DNA of 64,000 nt from contig NZ_NPBF01000021.1 in assembly GCF_002272135.1 (NCBI RefSeq), positions 62,001 to 126,000 on the forward strand, written 5' to 3'. A program made the position numbers and the translations under genes. Below the pieces are notes generated by a model. The model did not search any database and was not told the DNA's origin. It was given only the letters and a program-made list of their open reading frames with translations. The stretch is from Virgibacillus sp. 7505 (GTDB lineage: Bacteria; Bacillota; Bacilli; Bacillales; Amphibacillaceae). This document shows, one piece after another, positions 54,877 to 64,000 of the stretch. Each line of letters opens with the position of its first letter. The stretch's first letter is position 1.

Positions 54877-55086
54877 ATACAGTGATGCAGGGGTTATTGT
54901 CAGATAATCTGGCAGAAAACTTTTTTATAGCTCTTGATTAATGAAAACAGCGGACTTGTACAATTCTGGAAAACTTATAGGAATATAGGTCAAACAAGGG
55001 TTCATGTAGCTTTTTGTTTGAATAGTTAGGAGAGAAATTATGTGGATTTGAATTCTTTTATTATTTGAAGGAGGCAGAATTAAACG

Positions 55087-56268
<1,182 letters not shown>

Positions 56269-56274
56269 TAGAAC

Positions 56275-56313
56275 CAAGACCATAGCATCTAAAGCTATGG
56301 TCTTGATTTTTTT
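56275..56313 (+). terminator. Terminator after the collagen-like gene
   Basis: Perfect 12-bp stem CAAGACCATAGC / GCTATGGTCTTG, 7-nt loop, ATTTTTTTA tail. Confidence 0.92.
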
Positions 56314-56346
56314 ATTGCAATGCCGAAAAATAGCGAACACTAAAAC

Positions 56347-56375
56347 TTTTCAGTCAATAACTCGGAGCGTATAAT
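56347..56375 (+). promoter_or_regulatory. Candidate promoter of pepF
   Basis: TTTTCA (56347-56352), 17-nt spacer, TATAAT (56370-56375), shortly before the AAGGAGG site of the peptidase gene. Confidence 0.6.
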
Positions 56376-56402
56376 AGAAAGGTAGTTTAAGGAGGTATAC
56401 AT

Positions 56403-58196
56403 ATGACGAATAAATATGGACAAATATGGGATTTGGATGCGATATTCCCTGGGGGCAGTAACTCAGCCGCGCTAGCGGAATTCGCAGAGAAAGCAGATCA
56501 AGCTTTACAAGATTGGAAACAGGCTTTGGAAGCCTTCCAAGTTCCTGATCAGGCTGAAGATACTGCTGGCTTGGTGCGTATCGTAGCGGAGTGGGAAACT
56601 TCTGCTAAACATGTATTCGAGGTTGTTGCATTCGTTGAATGTCTCGTAGCACAGGATGTTACAGACAAAAAAGCAAAGCAATGGTCTGGGAAGAAAGATG
56701 AACTTATGGCTGCCTACAGCGGAACGCTTACTGGTGTAGATCAAGTTATTACACGAGTGCCGCAGCAGACGTGGGAACAGATGCTTGAGCAGCCGGAATT
56801 GATAGATTATGCATTTGTGCTTGATGAGCGCAGAAAAGAGGCTGCTGAAAAGCTGTCGCCTGAACAGGAAGTATTGCTGAATGATTTGGCGATTGATGGC
56901 TACCATGGCTGGGGAGGTATGTACGATACGATTGTCGGCAGCATCCAAGTGCCATTGAAAATCGATGGAGAAGAGAAATCCTATTCTGTTGGTCAAGCTG
57001 CCAATAAATTGGATGCTCCAGATCGCCAAGTAAGACAGCATGTATTCGCTAGAATGCAGGAAGCTTGGACAGAAAAAGAAGATTTCTTTGCTGAAACGCT
57101 TAATCATCTAGCAGGTTTCCGTCTTCAGACATACAAGCATCGAAAATGGGACAGTGTGCTGAAAGAGCCGTTAGCTTATAACCGTATGTCTCAAGAAACA
57201 CTGGATGCTATGTGGGGAGCGATCACGGATGAGAAGGATTCATTCGTCAAATACCTGCAGCGCAAAGCGGAAATCCTCGGGCTGGAAAAATTGAGCTGGT
57301 ATGATATCGATGCACCGCTCTCCTCTGCGACAAAACATGTATCATATGACGAAGCTGCTGATTTCATCGTGAAGAATTTCCGGAAATATAGCAGCCAAAT
57401 GGCAGATTTCTCCCAGCAAGCATTCGAAAAGCGTTGGATTGAAGCAGAAGACCGCAATAGCAAACGCCCTGGTGGCTTCTGTACCAGCTTCCCGGACAAA
57501 AAGGAAAGCCGGATTTTCATGACGTTCAGTGGCACTGCTTCCAATGTATCTACGCTAGCGCATGAGTTAGGTCATGCCTATCACAGCTACGCAATGAATG
57601 ATGTGGAACAGTTGAACCAGGAATATGCAATGAACGTGGCTGAGACAGCTTCGACATTGGCTGAATTGATTGTTTCCGATGCTGCAGTAAGAGAAGCAGC
57701 GACGAAAGAAGAGAAAATCGCATTGATTGAGGAGAAGATCCAGCGCAGTATTGCTTTCTTCATGAATATCCATGCGCGATTCTTGTTTGAGACGAGATTC
57801 TATAGAGAACGTAAAAACGGATTAGTATCCGCTGCTCGATTGCGCGAGTTGATGGTTGAGGCTCAGAAAGAAGCATATAATGACCAGCTTGATGAGTATG
57901 ATCCGACATTTTGGGCATCCAAGCTGCATTTCTATGCAACGGATGTGCCGTTCTATAACTTCCCGTATACGTTCGGTTACTTGTTCAGTACGGGAATCTA
58001 TGCAAAAGCTGCTGAGAATCCGCAAGACTTCGAGCGTTCCTACAATGCTTTGCTTGAGGACACAGGCCGGATGACGGTAGAAGACTTGGCGATGAAGCAT
58101 TTGCAGGAAGACTTGACCGATAAGGCATTCTGGCTTAAAGCTATTGAAGTTTGCAAGCAGGACATCGAGGAATTTTTGAGGTTGACTGCAGAATAA
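56403..58196 (+). CDS. pepF: M3-family oligoendopeptidase F
   Basis: A 597-residue cytosolic zinc peptidase. H387-E-L-G-H391 (in LAHELGHAYHSY) is the HEXXH motif and the third ligand is expected in NVAETASTLAEL. N-terminal oligopeptidase F domain about 115-180. Cleaves oligopeptides of roughly 6-18 residues. AAGGAGG ribosome site; single gene with its own terminator. Confidence 0.95.
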   Translation: MTNKYGQIWDLDAIFPGGSNSAALAEFAEKADQALQDWKQALEAFQVPDQAEDTAGLVRIVAEWETSAKHVFEVVAFVECLVAQDVTDKKAKQWSGKKDELMAAYSGTLTGVDQVITRVPQQTWEQMLEQPELIDYAFVLDERRKEAAEKLSPEQEVLLNDLAIDGYHGWGGMYDTIVGSIQVPLKIDGEEKSYSVGQAANKLDAPDRQVRQHVFARMQEAWTEKEDFFAETLNHLAGFRLQTYKHRKWDSVLKEPLAYNRMSQETLDAMWGAITDEKDSFVKYLQRKAEILGLEKLSWYDIDAPLSSATKHVSYDEAADFIVKNFRKYSSQMADFSQQAFEKRWIEAEDRNSKRPGGFCTSFPDKKESRIFMTFSGTASNVSTLAHELGHAYHSYAMNDVEQLNQEYAMNVAETASTLAELIVSDAAVREAATKEEKIALIEEKIQRSIAFFMNIHARFLFETRFYRERKNGLVSAARLRELMVEAQKEAYNDQLDEYDPTFWASKLHFYATDVPFYNFPYTFGYLFSTGIYAKAAENPQDFERSYNALLEDTGRMTVEDLAMKHLQEDLTDKAFWLKAIEVCKQDIEEFLRLTAE

Positions 58197-58202
58197 CGAA
58201 GG

Positions 58203-58231
58203 AAGACCACTCACAGGAGTGGTCTTTTTTT
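58203..58231 (+). terminator. Terminator of pepF
   Basis: Stem AGACCACTC / GAGTGGTCT with ACAG loop and seven T. Confidence 0.92.
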
Positions 58232-58315
58232 ATGACAAATGTCATCTTTTCTTATGACATTACTTCCTTACTCCTTGCAGTCTGTCTTGATATTCTGATA
58301 GCAGGAGGTGGGGTG

Positions 58316-59161
58316 ATGCTAAAGATAGATCATATCAGTAAATCATTTAATGGGCAGTTGGTACTAAGAGATATCACATTTCAAATGACAGAGGGTGAGA
58401 GTATTCTCCTGTTGGGCGCGAATGGAGCTGGCAAGTCTACGCTAATAAAAATTGTTTTACAAATGCTGAAACAAGATCGAGGAAGTATGAATTGGGAAGG
58501 CAAAAGACCTCATATTGGATACGTACCACAATCACCTTCTATGATCGGGAATTTAACGCTCTATCAATTTGTTTCATATATGCTCTCTTTGCATGGTAAG
58601 AGAAAGCAGATCCAGGAAGTATTACGAGATACAGGATTAGAATCCAAAAAGAAGGTGCTGGCAGAAAATTTAAGTACTGGTCAGATGAAGCGTCTATTAT
58701 TCCAGCTAGCTGTTGCAGTTAAGCCAAAACTTCTAATTATGGACGAACCGACAGCTGGTATGGATCTGGAAGCTAAACGGAAATTTCGCAGGCAGTTGTC
58801 TAATGTACGCTCGAATGGAATGAGTGTATTAATAACGACTCATATTTTATCAGAAGCAGAAGAGCTAGCGGAACGATTGTTGTATCTGGAGGATGGCGTT
58901 ATAAAAGTAGACCGTCCTATAAAAGAAATTAAGATGGACAGAAAGTCAATTAGCTTCCGAACGGATTCCAAGAATAAAAGAATACTGGTCTCGATGGGTT
59001 ATATCCAGAAGGATGGATTATATCGAAAGCTAACGGAGGATGCGGATAATGAACTGGAATTGCTGATCCAGAAAAGTATAAAATTTTCACAGCTTGAGAT
59101 AATAGGCGATACTCTCGAGCAGTATGTAGAAGGCCTGGAAAGAGATGAAGGCGGTATATGA
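58316..59161 (+). CDS. ABC transporter ATP-binding protein (YvfR-like)
   Basis: A 281-residue ATPase: Walker A GANGAGKST (about 35-43), signature LSTGQMKRL, Walker B LLIMDEPTAGMD and switch histidine in ITTHILSEAEEL. Start ATG 58316, 8 nt after GGAGG; longer frames reach into pepF and are not plausible. Overlaps the permease start by 4 nt. The order ATPase, permease, histidine kinase, regulator equals yvfRSTU of B. subtilis. Confidence 0.92.
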   Translation: MLKIDHISKSFNGQLVLRDITFQMTEGESILLLGANGAGKSTLIKIVLQMLKQDRGSMNWEGKRPHIGYVPQSPSMIGNLTLYQFVSYMLSLHGKRKQIQEVLRDTGLESKKKVLAENLSTGQMKRLLFQLAVAVKPKLLIMDEPTAGMDLEAKRKFRRQLSNVRSNGMSVLITTHILSEAEELAERLLYLEDGVIKVDRPIKEIKMDRKSISFRTDSKNKRILVSMGYIQKDGLYRKLTEDADNELELLIQKSIKFSQLEIIGDTLEQYVEGLERDEGGI

Positions 59162-59892
59162 AAGCTATTATTCAAACGGTAGTGATGGAAGTCCAAAGAA
59201 TGATAAAAAATAAATACTTTCTCTGTTTCTCTTTATTTATGCCTTTCGTCTTTTATACGTTGTTCACTTATATTAATAGAGGTTCAACTGTCGACGGAAT
59301 AGACTTTGATTATTATTTTCTCATATCCATGACCTGCTACAGTTTGGTAGTGACTTCTGTGCAAACATTTGGCATTCAAATTATGTATGATAGAAGGCAA
59401 ACTTGGATGGACTATTTGTTTACCCATCCGCTTACACCACCACAGTATTTCATTTCCCGTATTATAACGCAGCTTTTACTGAACGCAGTCATTGTTTCGT
59501 TGTTTTTCTTAATTATAAATGCATGGAAACAATTCAATCGTCCTTTGGAAGAATGGATAATAACAAGTATATGGCTGCTGGCTGGTTCAATTCTATTTCT
59601 AACAATCGGAATCTTAATTGCTCAGACGAAAAAGGTTGAGACTGCATCTGTGACAGCTAATGTAGTAGTGTTGGGACTAGCTATTTTAGGTGGTCTCTGG
59701 ATGCCTCTGCAAACATTTCCAGACTGGGTACAAATGATTGGAGAGTGGCTGCCATCATACTTGTTTGCATTGGGTGCGCGGAATATAGCCTCAGGAGAGG
59801 GTATTGAACTTTTCAATATCATAATCCTCACCTGTTATTTTTTGGTATTATTTATAGGAGCGATAATTTTGCAGTACAGGCAAAGGAGCTGA
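59158..59892 (+). CDS. ABC-2 type transporter permease (YvfS-like)
   Basis: A 244-residue permease with about six helices (around 20-42, 55-78, 100-125, 138-162, 170-190, 218-240). Probably a small exporter subunit working with the preceding ATPase; substrate unknown (lipid, peptide or drug). Coupled to the ATPase gene by ATGA. Confidence 0.9.
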   Translation: MKAIIQTVVMEVQRMIKNKYFLCFSLFMPFVFYTLFTYINRGSTVDGIDFDYYFLISMTCYSLVVTSVQTFGIQIMYDRRQTWMDYLFTHPLTPPQYFISRIITQLLLNAVIVSLFFLIINAWKQFNRPLEEWIITSIWLLAGSILFLTIGILIAQTKKVETASVTANVVVLGLAILGGLWMPLQTFPDWVQMIGEWLPSYLFALGARNIASGEGIELFNIIILTCYFLVLFIGAIILQYRQRS

Positions 59893-59896
59893 CTAC

Positions 59897-61042
59897 GTGA
59901 AGAGATTCCGACTGTTTCCGGAAGAAGATGGCTATATACCTCATCTTTGGCTTGCCTATTATTATTTCACATTATTATATTTGATTGGAGAGCAAGGTTT
60001 TCGATTCTGGTTCCCTCTCTTAGTAATGATTATCATCTTTTTTTGTTATAGGGAGATCTATTGGCGGCCGGAAAGGACTTTTTCTTCAGCAATCATCTTA
60101 ACTATACTAGTTGCATATTTAGTTTTTTTTATTGAACAGGCTTTTTTCTACTTGCTTTTGTATGCGATTAATATGCTTTATGTACTGAAAAGTCCAGCAA
60201 AATTTTGGATTGGATATATGACAGTTAATGCAGTAACAGGCATCATGCTTTTCACGGATATATATGGGATTCATGATTGGACCTGGGGATTTATTTCTCC
60301 TGGTATCCTGATTAGTCTCATTACACCAGCAGTTTGGAAAGTTCAAGAAAAGTGGTACCGCAAATGGGAAGCAGTCAATGAGGAGCTTACTGACACAAAA
60401 AAGCAAGTGGAAGAATTGATCAAGGAGCGTGAACGGGATAGGATTGCACGTGACTTGCATGATACGGTAGGACAAACGCTATCCACAATCTCAGTAAAAA
60501 GTGACATCTCAAAAAAACTATTATTCCAGAACCCGGGGAGGGCAGAACAAGAATTGCATGATATCCAGCAGTTGTCTCGATCCTTGCTTCAGGAAATGCG
60601 TGAAATTGTCAGCGATATGCGTCTTGTTTCCTTGCAGGAGGAGTACGAGGCAGCGCAGCTTAGATTAAAAGAAGCTGGAATTGCTCCTGAATTGGAACAA
60701 CAACTATCTTCAATAGAAGACAGTTCAAAGGAAACCATGCTTGCCTATATACTCAAAGAAGCTGTCACCAATGTCATACGTCATAGTAACGCCACGTTCT
60801 GTAAGATCCGAGTTATACAAACTAAAAACGTTCTGCATTTACAGGTAGAGGACAATGGCGGCTATGATAATACGCTCGCAGAAGAAGGAAACGGCTTGGA
60901 TGGAATTAGAAAACGAGTCAGCTTAATGATGGGGGAAGCCCATTTTCATGAGCGGCCAAATGGCGGCTTGCACCTGATAGTAAAAGTTCCTATGCAAACC
61001 GAAGGAGGAAACAGTAATGATTCGTATGCTGTTGGCGGATGA
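59897..61042 (+). CDS. DesK-type sensor histidine kinase (YvfT-like)
   Basis: A 381-residue protein: five or more N-terminal helices (about 20-145), a coiled linker, HisKA_3 domain with H188 in RDRIARDLHDTVGQ, and an HATPase domain (EAVTNVIRHSNAT, DNGGYDN, GNGLDGIRKRV). Start GTG 59897 behind AAAGGAG. Membrane-sensing topology similar to DesK; likely senses the substrate or effect of the adjacent ABC system. Confidence 0.93.
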   Translation: MKRFRLFPEEDGYIPHLWLAYYYFTLLYLIGEQGFRFWFPLLVMIIIFFCYREIYWRPERTFSSAIILTILVAYLVFFIEQAFFYLLLYAINMLYVLKSPAKFWIGYMTVNAVTGIMLFTDIYGIHDWTWGFISPGILISLITPAVWKVQEKWYRKWEAVNEELTDTKKQVEELIKERERDRIARDLHDTVGQTLSTISVKSDISKKLLFQNPGRAEQELHDIQQLSRSLLQEMREIVSDMRLVSLQEEYEAAQLRLKEAGIAPELEQQLSSIEDSSKETMLAYILKEAVTNVIRHSNATFCKIRVIQTKNVLHLQVEDNGGYDNTLAEEGNGLDGIRKRVSLMMGEAHFHERPNGGLHLIVKVPMQTEGGNSNDSYAVGG

Positions 61043-61625
61043 CCAGAATATGCTTCGAGGTGCCATGGCTGCGATGCTCGATTTAGAGGAAGATTTCGTT
61101 GTCACTAATCAAGCTGCCAATGGTGAGGAAGTCTTGCAAGCACTTGAAACGCAAACTTTCGATTTATTAATCCTCGATATTGAAATGCCAAAATTTAATG
61201 GCTTGGAAGTGGTCAAACAATTGCGGCAAAACAGTCGCATAGAGAAGGTTTTGATGCTGACGACCTTTTCTACGGCTGCTTATGTGAAAGAAGCTATGAA
61301 GCTGAAGGTTGAGGGTTATTTGCTGAAGGATACACCTAGTGATCAGCTTGCGCATGCTGTAAGAGATATTGTGTATCATGGACGCGCGGTAATTAGTCCA
61401 GAGATTACTTACCAATTCGTACAAGGCATCGATAACCCATTAAGTGAACGTGAAAAGGAAATTCTCCACCTTGCGGAAAAAGGGTTTTCCACAAAGCAAA
61501 TTGCAGCTGAACTATTTTTATCACCAGGAACTGTCCGGAACTATTTCTCGGAACTACTGGATAAACTAGGAGCCCAGAACCGTTCACATGCAGTCTACAT
61601 AGCGAAAGAAAAGGAATACATATAA
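61017..61625 (+). CDS. NarL/FixJ-type response regulator (YvfU/DesR-like)
   Basis: A 202-residue regulator: receiver domain with acidic D8-D9, phosphorylated D54 (ILDIEMPKFNGLEV) and K near 106, then a LuxR-type HTH (LSEREKEILHLAEKGFSTKQIAAEL, SPGTVRNYFSELLDKLG). Overlaps the kinase gene by 26 nt; GGAGGAAA ribosome site lies in the kinase end. Probably controls the ABC genes upstream. Confidence 0.95.
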   Translation: MIRMLLADDQNMLRGAMAAMLDLEEDFVVTNQAANGEEVLQALETQTFDLLILDIEMPKFNGLEVVKQLRQNSRIEKVLMLTTFSTAAYVKEAMKLKVEGYLLKDTPSDQLAHAVRDIVYHGRAVISPEITYQFVQGIDNPLSEREKEILHLAEKGFSTKQIAAELFLSPGTVRNYFSELLDKLGAQNRSHAVYIAKEKEYI

Positions 61626-61627
61626 AA

Positions 61628-61660
61628 AAACACAGCTCCCGTAAGGAACTGTGTTTCTGT
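61628..61660. terminator. Bidirectional terminator between response regulator and peptide transporter
   Basis: Stem AAACACAGCTCC / GGAACTGTGTTT with one mismatch and GTAA-containing loop, A-run before and T-rich after. Confidence 0.8.
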
Positions 61661-61663
61661 AAT

Positions 61664-63040
61664 TTAGTCTCTTGCATCTAGCATGGACTGAAGTTTTTTG
61701 GAAATCGTTAGCAGGATGATACCTACTACAATCGCTGCTGCACCGATTACACTGAATATCTCCACATAACCGAGTGTTGCTGTTAATGCAGCAAGCTGTC
61801 CGCCGATAATATTAGCGATACCTGATGCTGCCATCCAGACACCCATCAATAGTGAAGCAATCTTGATAGGTGCTACTTTACTTACCATTGATAGTCCTAC
61901 TGGTGACAGACAAAGCTCACCGATAGTATGGAACAGATAGGTAAAGATGATGAACAGGATATTAGCTTTATGAACTATATCTGTTTCGTCACTGCCAGTA
62001 TACAATACTGCAGGAACTAGGATCATGAATCCTATTCCCAAAAGAATCATACCGAGTGACATTTTCGTCGTAGTGCGCAAATCACCGCGTTTTGATTTAC
62101 TAAGTTTCAACCAAATAGCAGATATGATTGGTGCAAGGATGACAATGAACAATGGGTTCACAGATTGGAACCAGGATACAGGTATTGTATAACCTCCAAC
62201 ATTTCTATCAATGAAGTCCCTTGTATAAAGTGTTAGGGAAGTACCTGCTTGTTCGAAACCGGCCCAGAAGAAGATAACAAAGACAAACAGAATCAATACT
62301 GCGCCAGTGCGTTTCTTTTCTGCTTTTGTCATTTTTGCTGCTGGAGCACCTTTTGGAGTGATATTAGTTCGAGCAGGTTTTGTCCCAATATCGCCTAAAT
62401 AGCGTTTACCCAACAAGCTGAAAATCAGCTGACCGATAACCATACCAATGGAAGAAGCCAAAAAGGCCCATTTAAAGCCAAAGTGTTCAATACCATCAGC
62501 ATCTACTGAGTGGAATAAATCTTCTGCAAGGAAACCAGCAATTAATGGGGAGAAAAATGCTCCCAAGTTGATTCCCATGTAGAAAATTGTGAAGGCGGCA
62601 TCCTTCCGTTTATCTCTAGGGTCATACAGATCACCTACATAGGTGGAGATATTCGGTTTGAAGAATCCATTACCAATAATCAAGAAAAGTATTCCTATAT
62701 ATAGACCTAATTGGCTGTTGAATAGAAATATTATGAAATCTCCGATTGCCATTGTAATACCACCGATAGTGATGGCTGTTCGAAGTCCTATGAATTTATC
62801 GGTTAAATAACCGCCGATAATTGGTGTAAAGTAAATAACTCCTCCATACAAACTATAAATGAATGCAGCATGTTGAGTGCTCATGCCTAAGCCACCGCTT
62901 ATTACTGCAGCAGTAAGGTAAAGCATTAATACAGAACGCATTCCATAATAGCTATATCTTTCCCACAATTCAGTGAAGAAGAGAAGATACAATCCCTTTG
63001 GATGCTTCTTCCCTTGTGGGATTGTAGCTGGTGTATCCAT
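61664..63040 (-). CDS. dtpT: POT/PTR-family di-/tripeptide transporter
   Basis: A 458-residue MFS-type proton-coupled oligopeptide transporter with 12-14 helices. ELWERYSYYGMRSVL is the ExxERFxYYG motif of the family (helix 1); NIGAFFSPL-like GINLGAFFSPLIAG and FYMGINLG are further POT signatures. Start ATG 63040 behind GGGAGG. B. subtilis homologue is YclF (DtpT). Confidence 0.93.
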   Translation of the reverse strand: MDTPATIPQGKKHPKGLYLLFFTELWERYSYYGMRSVLMLYLTAAVISGGLGMSTQHAAFIYSLYGGVIYFTPIIGGYLTDKFIGLRTAITIGGITMAIGDFIIFLFNSQLGLYIGILFLIIGNGFFKPNISTYVGDLYDPRDKRKDAAFTIFYMGINLGAFFSPLIAGFLAEDLFHSVDADGIEHFGFKWAFLASSIGMVIGQLIFSLLGKRYLGDIGTKPARTNITPKGAPAAKMTKAEKKRTGAVLILFVFVIFFWAGFEQAGTSLTLYTRDFIDRNVGGYTIPVSWFQSVNPLFIVILAPIISAIWLKLSKSKRGDLRTTTKMSLGMILLGIGFMILVPAVLYTGSDETDIVHKANILFIIFTYLFHTIGELCLSPVGLSMVSKVAPIKIASLLMGVWMAASGIANIIGGQLAALTATLGYVEIFSVIGAAAIVVGIILLTISKKLQSMLDARD

Positions 63041-63189
63041 TTTAAATCCTCCCTTTTTAAAGAACATTGTCCATTATACGTCATAGTTTTTCTCGAATTC
63101 AAACAATTTCGTTAGATGAAGTAAAAGTAATAAAATTGCTAAAATTTGCACTTGGGTAATATTTCACTTATAGGAAATATTATTAATTA

Positions 63190-63218
63190 TTGCTAACGCT
63201 GTCATTTTTCTATATAAT
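63190..63218 (+). promoter_or_regulatory. SigA-type promoter of thiT
   Basis: TTGCTA (63190-63195), 17-nt spacer, TATAAT (63213-63218), about 30 nt before the TPP aptamer. Confidence 0.8.
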
Positions 63219-63250
63219 AGATGGACAACAGAAAACAAAACGGTACAAAA

Positions 63251-63341
63251 AAGCCTGCAGGGGGAGCCATTTCGGCTGAGATGGACGTATGTTCAGACCC
63301 TTCGAACCTGTGAGTTAGCACTCGCGTAGGGATGTAGCTTC
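63251..63341 (+). promoter_or_regulatory. TPP riboswitch (thi-box) of thiT
   Basis: Aptamer words in order: CAGGGGGAGCC, CGGCTGAGATGG, CAGACCCTTCGAACCTG, GAGTTAGCACTCGCGTAGGGATG. P1 is formed by AAGCCTGCA with TGTAGCTT. Confidence 0.96.
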
Positions 63342-63351
63342 TTTGATGGGG

Positions 63352-63403
63352 AAACAATGCACATTGGGCCATCGGAAGGATCCCGCTGCAGCATTGTTTT
63401 TTT
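63352..63403 (+). terminator. Riboswitch-controlled terminator of thiT
   Basis: AAACAATGC (63352-63360) pairs with GCATTGTTT (63391-63399) around a 30-nt insert that can fold further, then a T-run to 63403. Positioned between aptamer and gene. Confidence 0.82.
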
Positions 63404-63431
63404 GTTGCATTCTTTATTAGGGGAGAAAAAT

Positions 63432-63998
63432 ATGCAATCAAGAAGCAGGGTTTTATTTTTAGTAGAGGTGGCAATATTCGCCGCACTTGCATTCGTATTG
63501 GACTTATTTTCATTTAAAGCATGGGCGCAGGGAGGGAGTATCTCCTTGCAGATGGTCCCAATTTTCTTAATGGCGTTTCGGTGGGGATGGAAAGGCGGAC
63601 TTACAACAGGATTAGTAGTAGGGCTGCTGCAATTAGTTACCGGTCCTTATATAATACATGTTGTCCAGGGTTTTATGGACTATCCTCTAGCCTTCACTCT
63701 AGTTGGGCTGGCAGCTGTCACAGCTGGATCCGCTCGTAAGGCTGCAAAAGAAAATAACCGCACAAAGCTTGTAGGGATGTTGATCATCGGAACATTGATT
63801 GGCAGTATAGGTCGGTTTGCAGCACATTTTGTAGGTGGAATGGTCTTCTTCGGATCTGCAGCTGCACCAGGACAAACTGTTTGGGCTTACTCGCTTATAT
63901 ACAACGGCTCTTACCTGCTGCCAAGCTTTATAGCCAGCATTATAGTTATTCTCATTCTCGTTTTGGCTCAGCCAAAACTTATCTTACCGAAAAAATAA
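63432..63998 (+). CDS. thiT: ECF thiamine transporter S-component ThiT (YuaJ)
   Basis: A 188-residue protein with about six helices. The thiamine-binding region is recognisable: SFKAWAQGGSISLQMVPIFLMAFRWGWKGG and the C-terminal half YNGSYLLPSF. ThiT binds thiamine with nanomolar affinity and works with the shared ECF module encoded elsewhere. Start ATG 63432 behind GGGGAG; the longer frame upstream lies in the leader. The stop falls 2 nt before the window end. Confidence 0.95.
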   Translation: MQSRSRVLFLVEVAIFAALAFVLDLFSFKAWAQGGSISLQMVPIFLMAFRWGWKGGLTTGLVVGLLQLVTGPYIIHVVQGFMDYPLAFTLVGLAAVTAGSARKAAKENNRTKLVGMLIIGTLIGSIGRFAAHFVGGMVFFGSAAAPGQTVWAYSLIYNGSYLLPSFIASIIVILILVLAQPKLILPKK

Positions 63999-64000
63999 GA

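Overview
The window looks like a chromosomal segment of a spore-forming or spore-related low-to-mid GC Bacillaceae (Firmicutes). This rests on Bacillus-type Shine-Dalgarno sites, rho-independent terminators after almost every transcription unit, a Bacillus-type type VII secretion (Yuk/Yue) locus, a guanidine-I riboswitch, two TPP riboswitches, a T-box in front of ilvB, a cre-like site and CodY-like boxes, and a BclA-like collagen protein. The genus cannot be fixed from sequence alone; Terribacillus or a close relative is a guess. No rRNA, tRNA, insertion sequence, prophage or CRISPR array was seen.

Layout. 1-3.2 kb: end of a hexuronate/L-galactonate operon (uxaB-uxaA-LgoD-like dehydrogenase). 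3.3-4.9 kb: a MarR-controlled nitroreductase/monooxygenase operon. 4.9-6.8 kb: two acetyltransferases. 6.8-7.7 kb: guanidine-I riboswitch with a paired SMR guanidinium exporter. 8.0-18.5 kb: a complete T7SSb core (esxA, esaA, essA, esaB, essB, essC). 18.5-22.6 kb: an LXG cargo module (DUF5082-like, DUF5344-like, LXG effector with a C-terminal glycine zipper, six-TM candidate immunity protein, two DUF5085-like proteins). 22.6-27 kb: an SRAP protein and the TPP-controlled ykoFEDC thiamine-precursor ECF transporter. 27-43.7 kb: a mosaic of single genes and short operons (CorA, erythromycin esterase-like, PAS-STAS, thiosulfate uptake pair, secreted GH30 glycosidase, DinB, a broken RDD gene, lipid kinase, LCP enzyme, RGG-like small protein, kinase, SPFH-RHH pair). 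43.7-54.7 kb: the full branched-chain amino acid cluster on the minus strand (ilvD, T-box, ilvB, ilvH, ilvC, leuA, leuB, leuC, leuD, threonine dehydratase). 55-56.3 kb: a collagen-like surface protein gene interrupted by a stop codon. 56.4-64 kb: PepF, an ABC exporter with a DesK/DesR-type two-component system, a POT peptide transporter and a TPP-controlled ThiT.

How it works together. The most notable block is the T7SS core followed directly by one cargo module. The core would export the LXG protein, the two small helical proteins upstream look like its targeting partners, and the membrane protein downstream is the best immunity candidate. The cargo part is visibly more AT-rich than the core, as expected for an exchangeable module. 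The ilv-leu cluster combines a promoter with cre-like and CodY-like sites in front of ilvD and an internal T-box in front of ilvB, so ilvD and the rest can be controlled separately. Thiamine supply is covered by two independent TPP-controlled ECF S-components (YkoE-type and ThiT).
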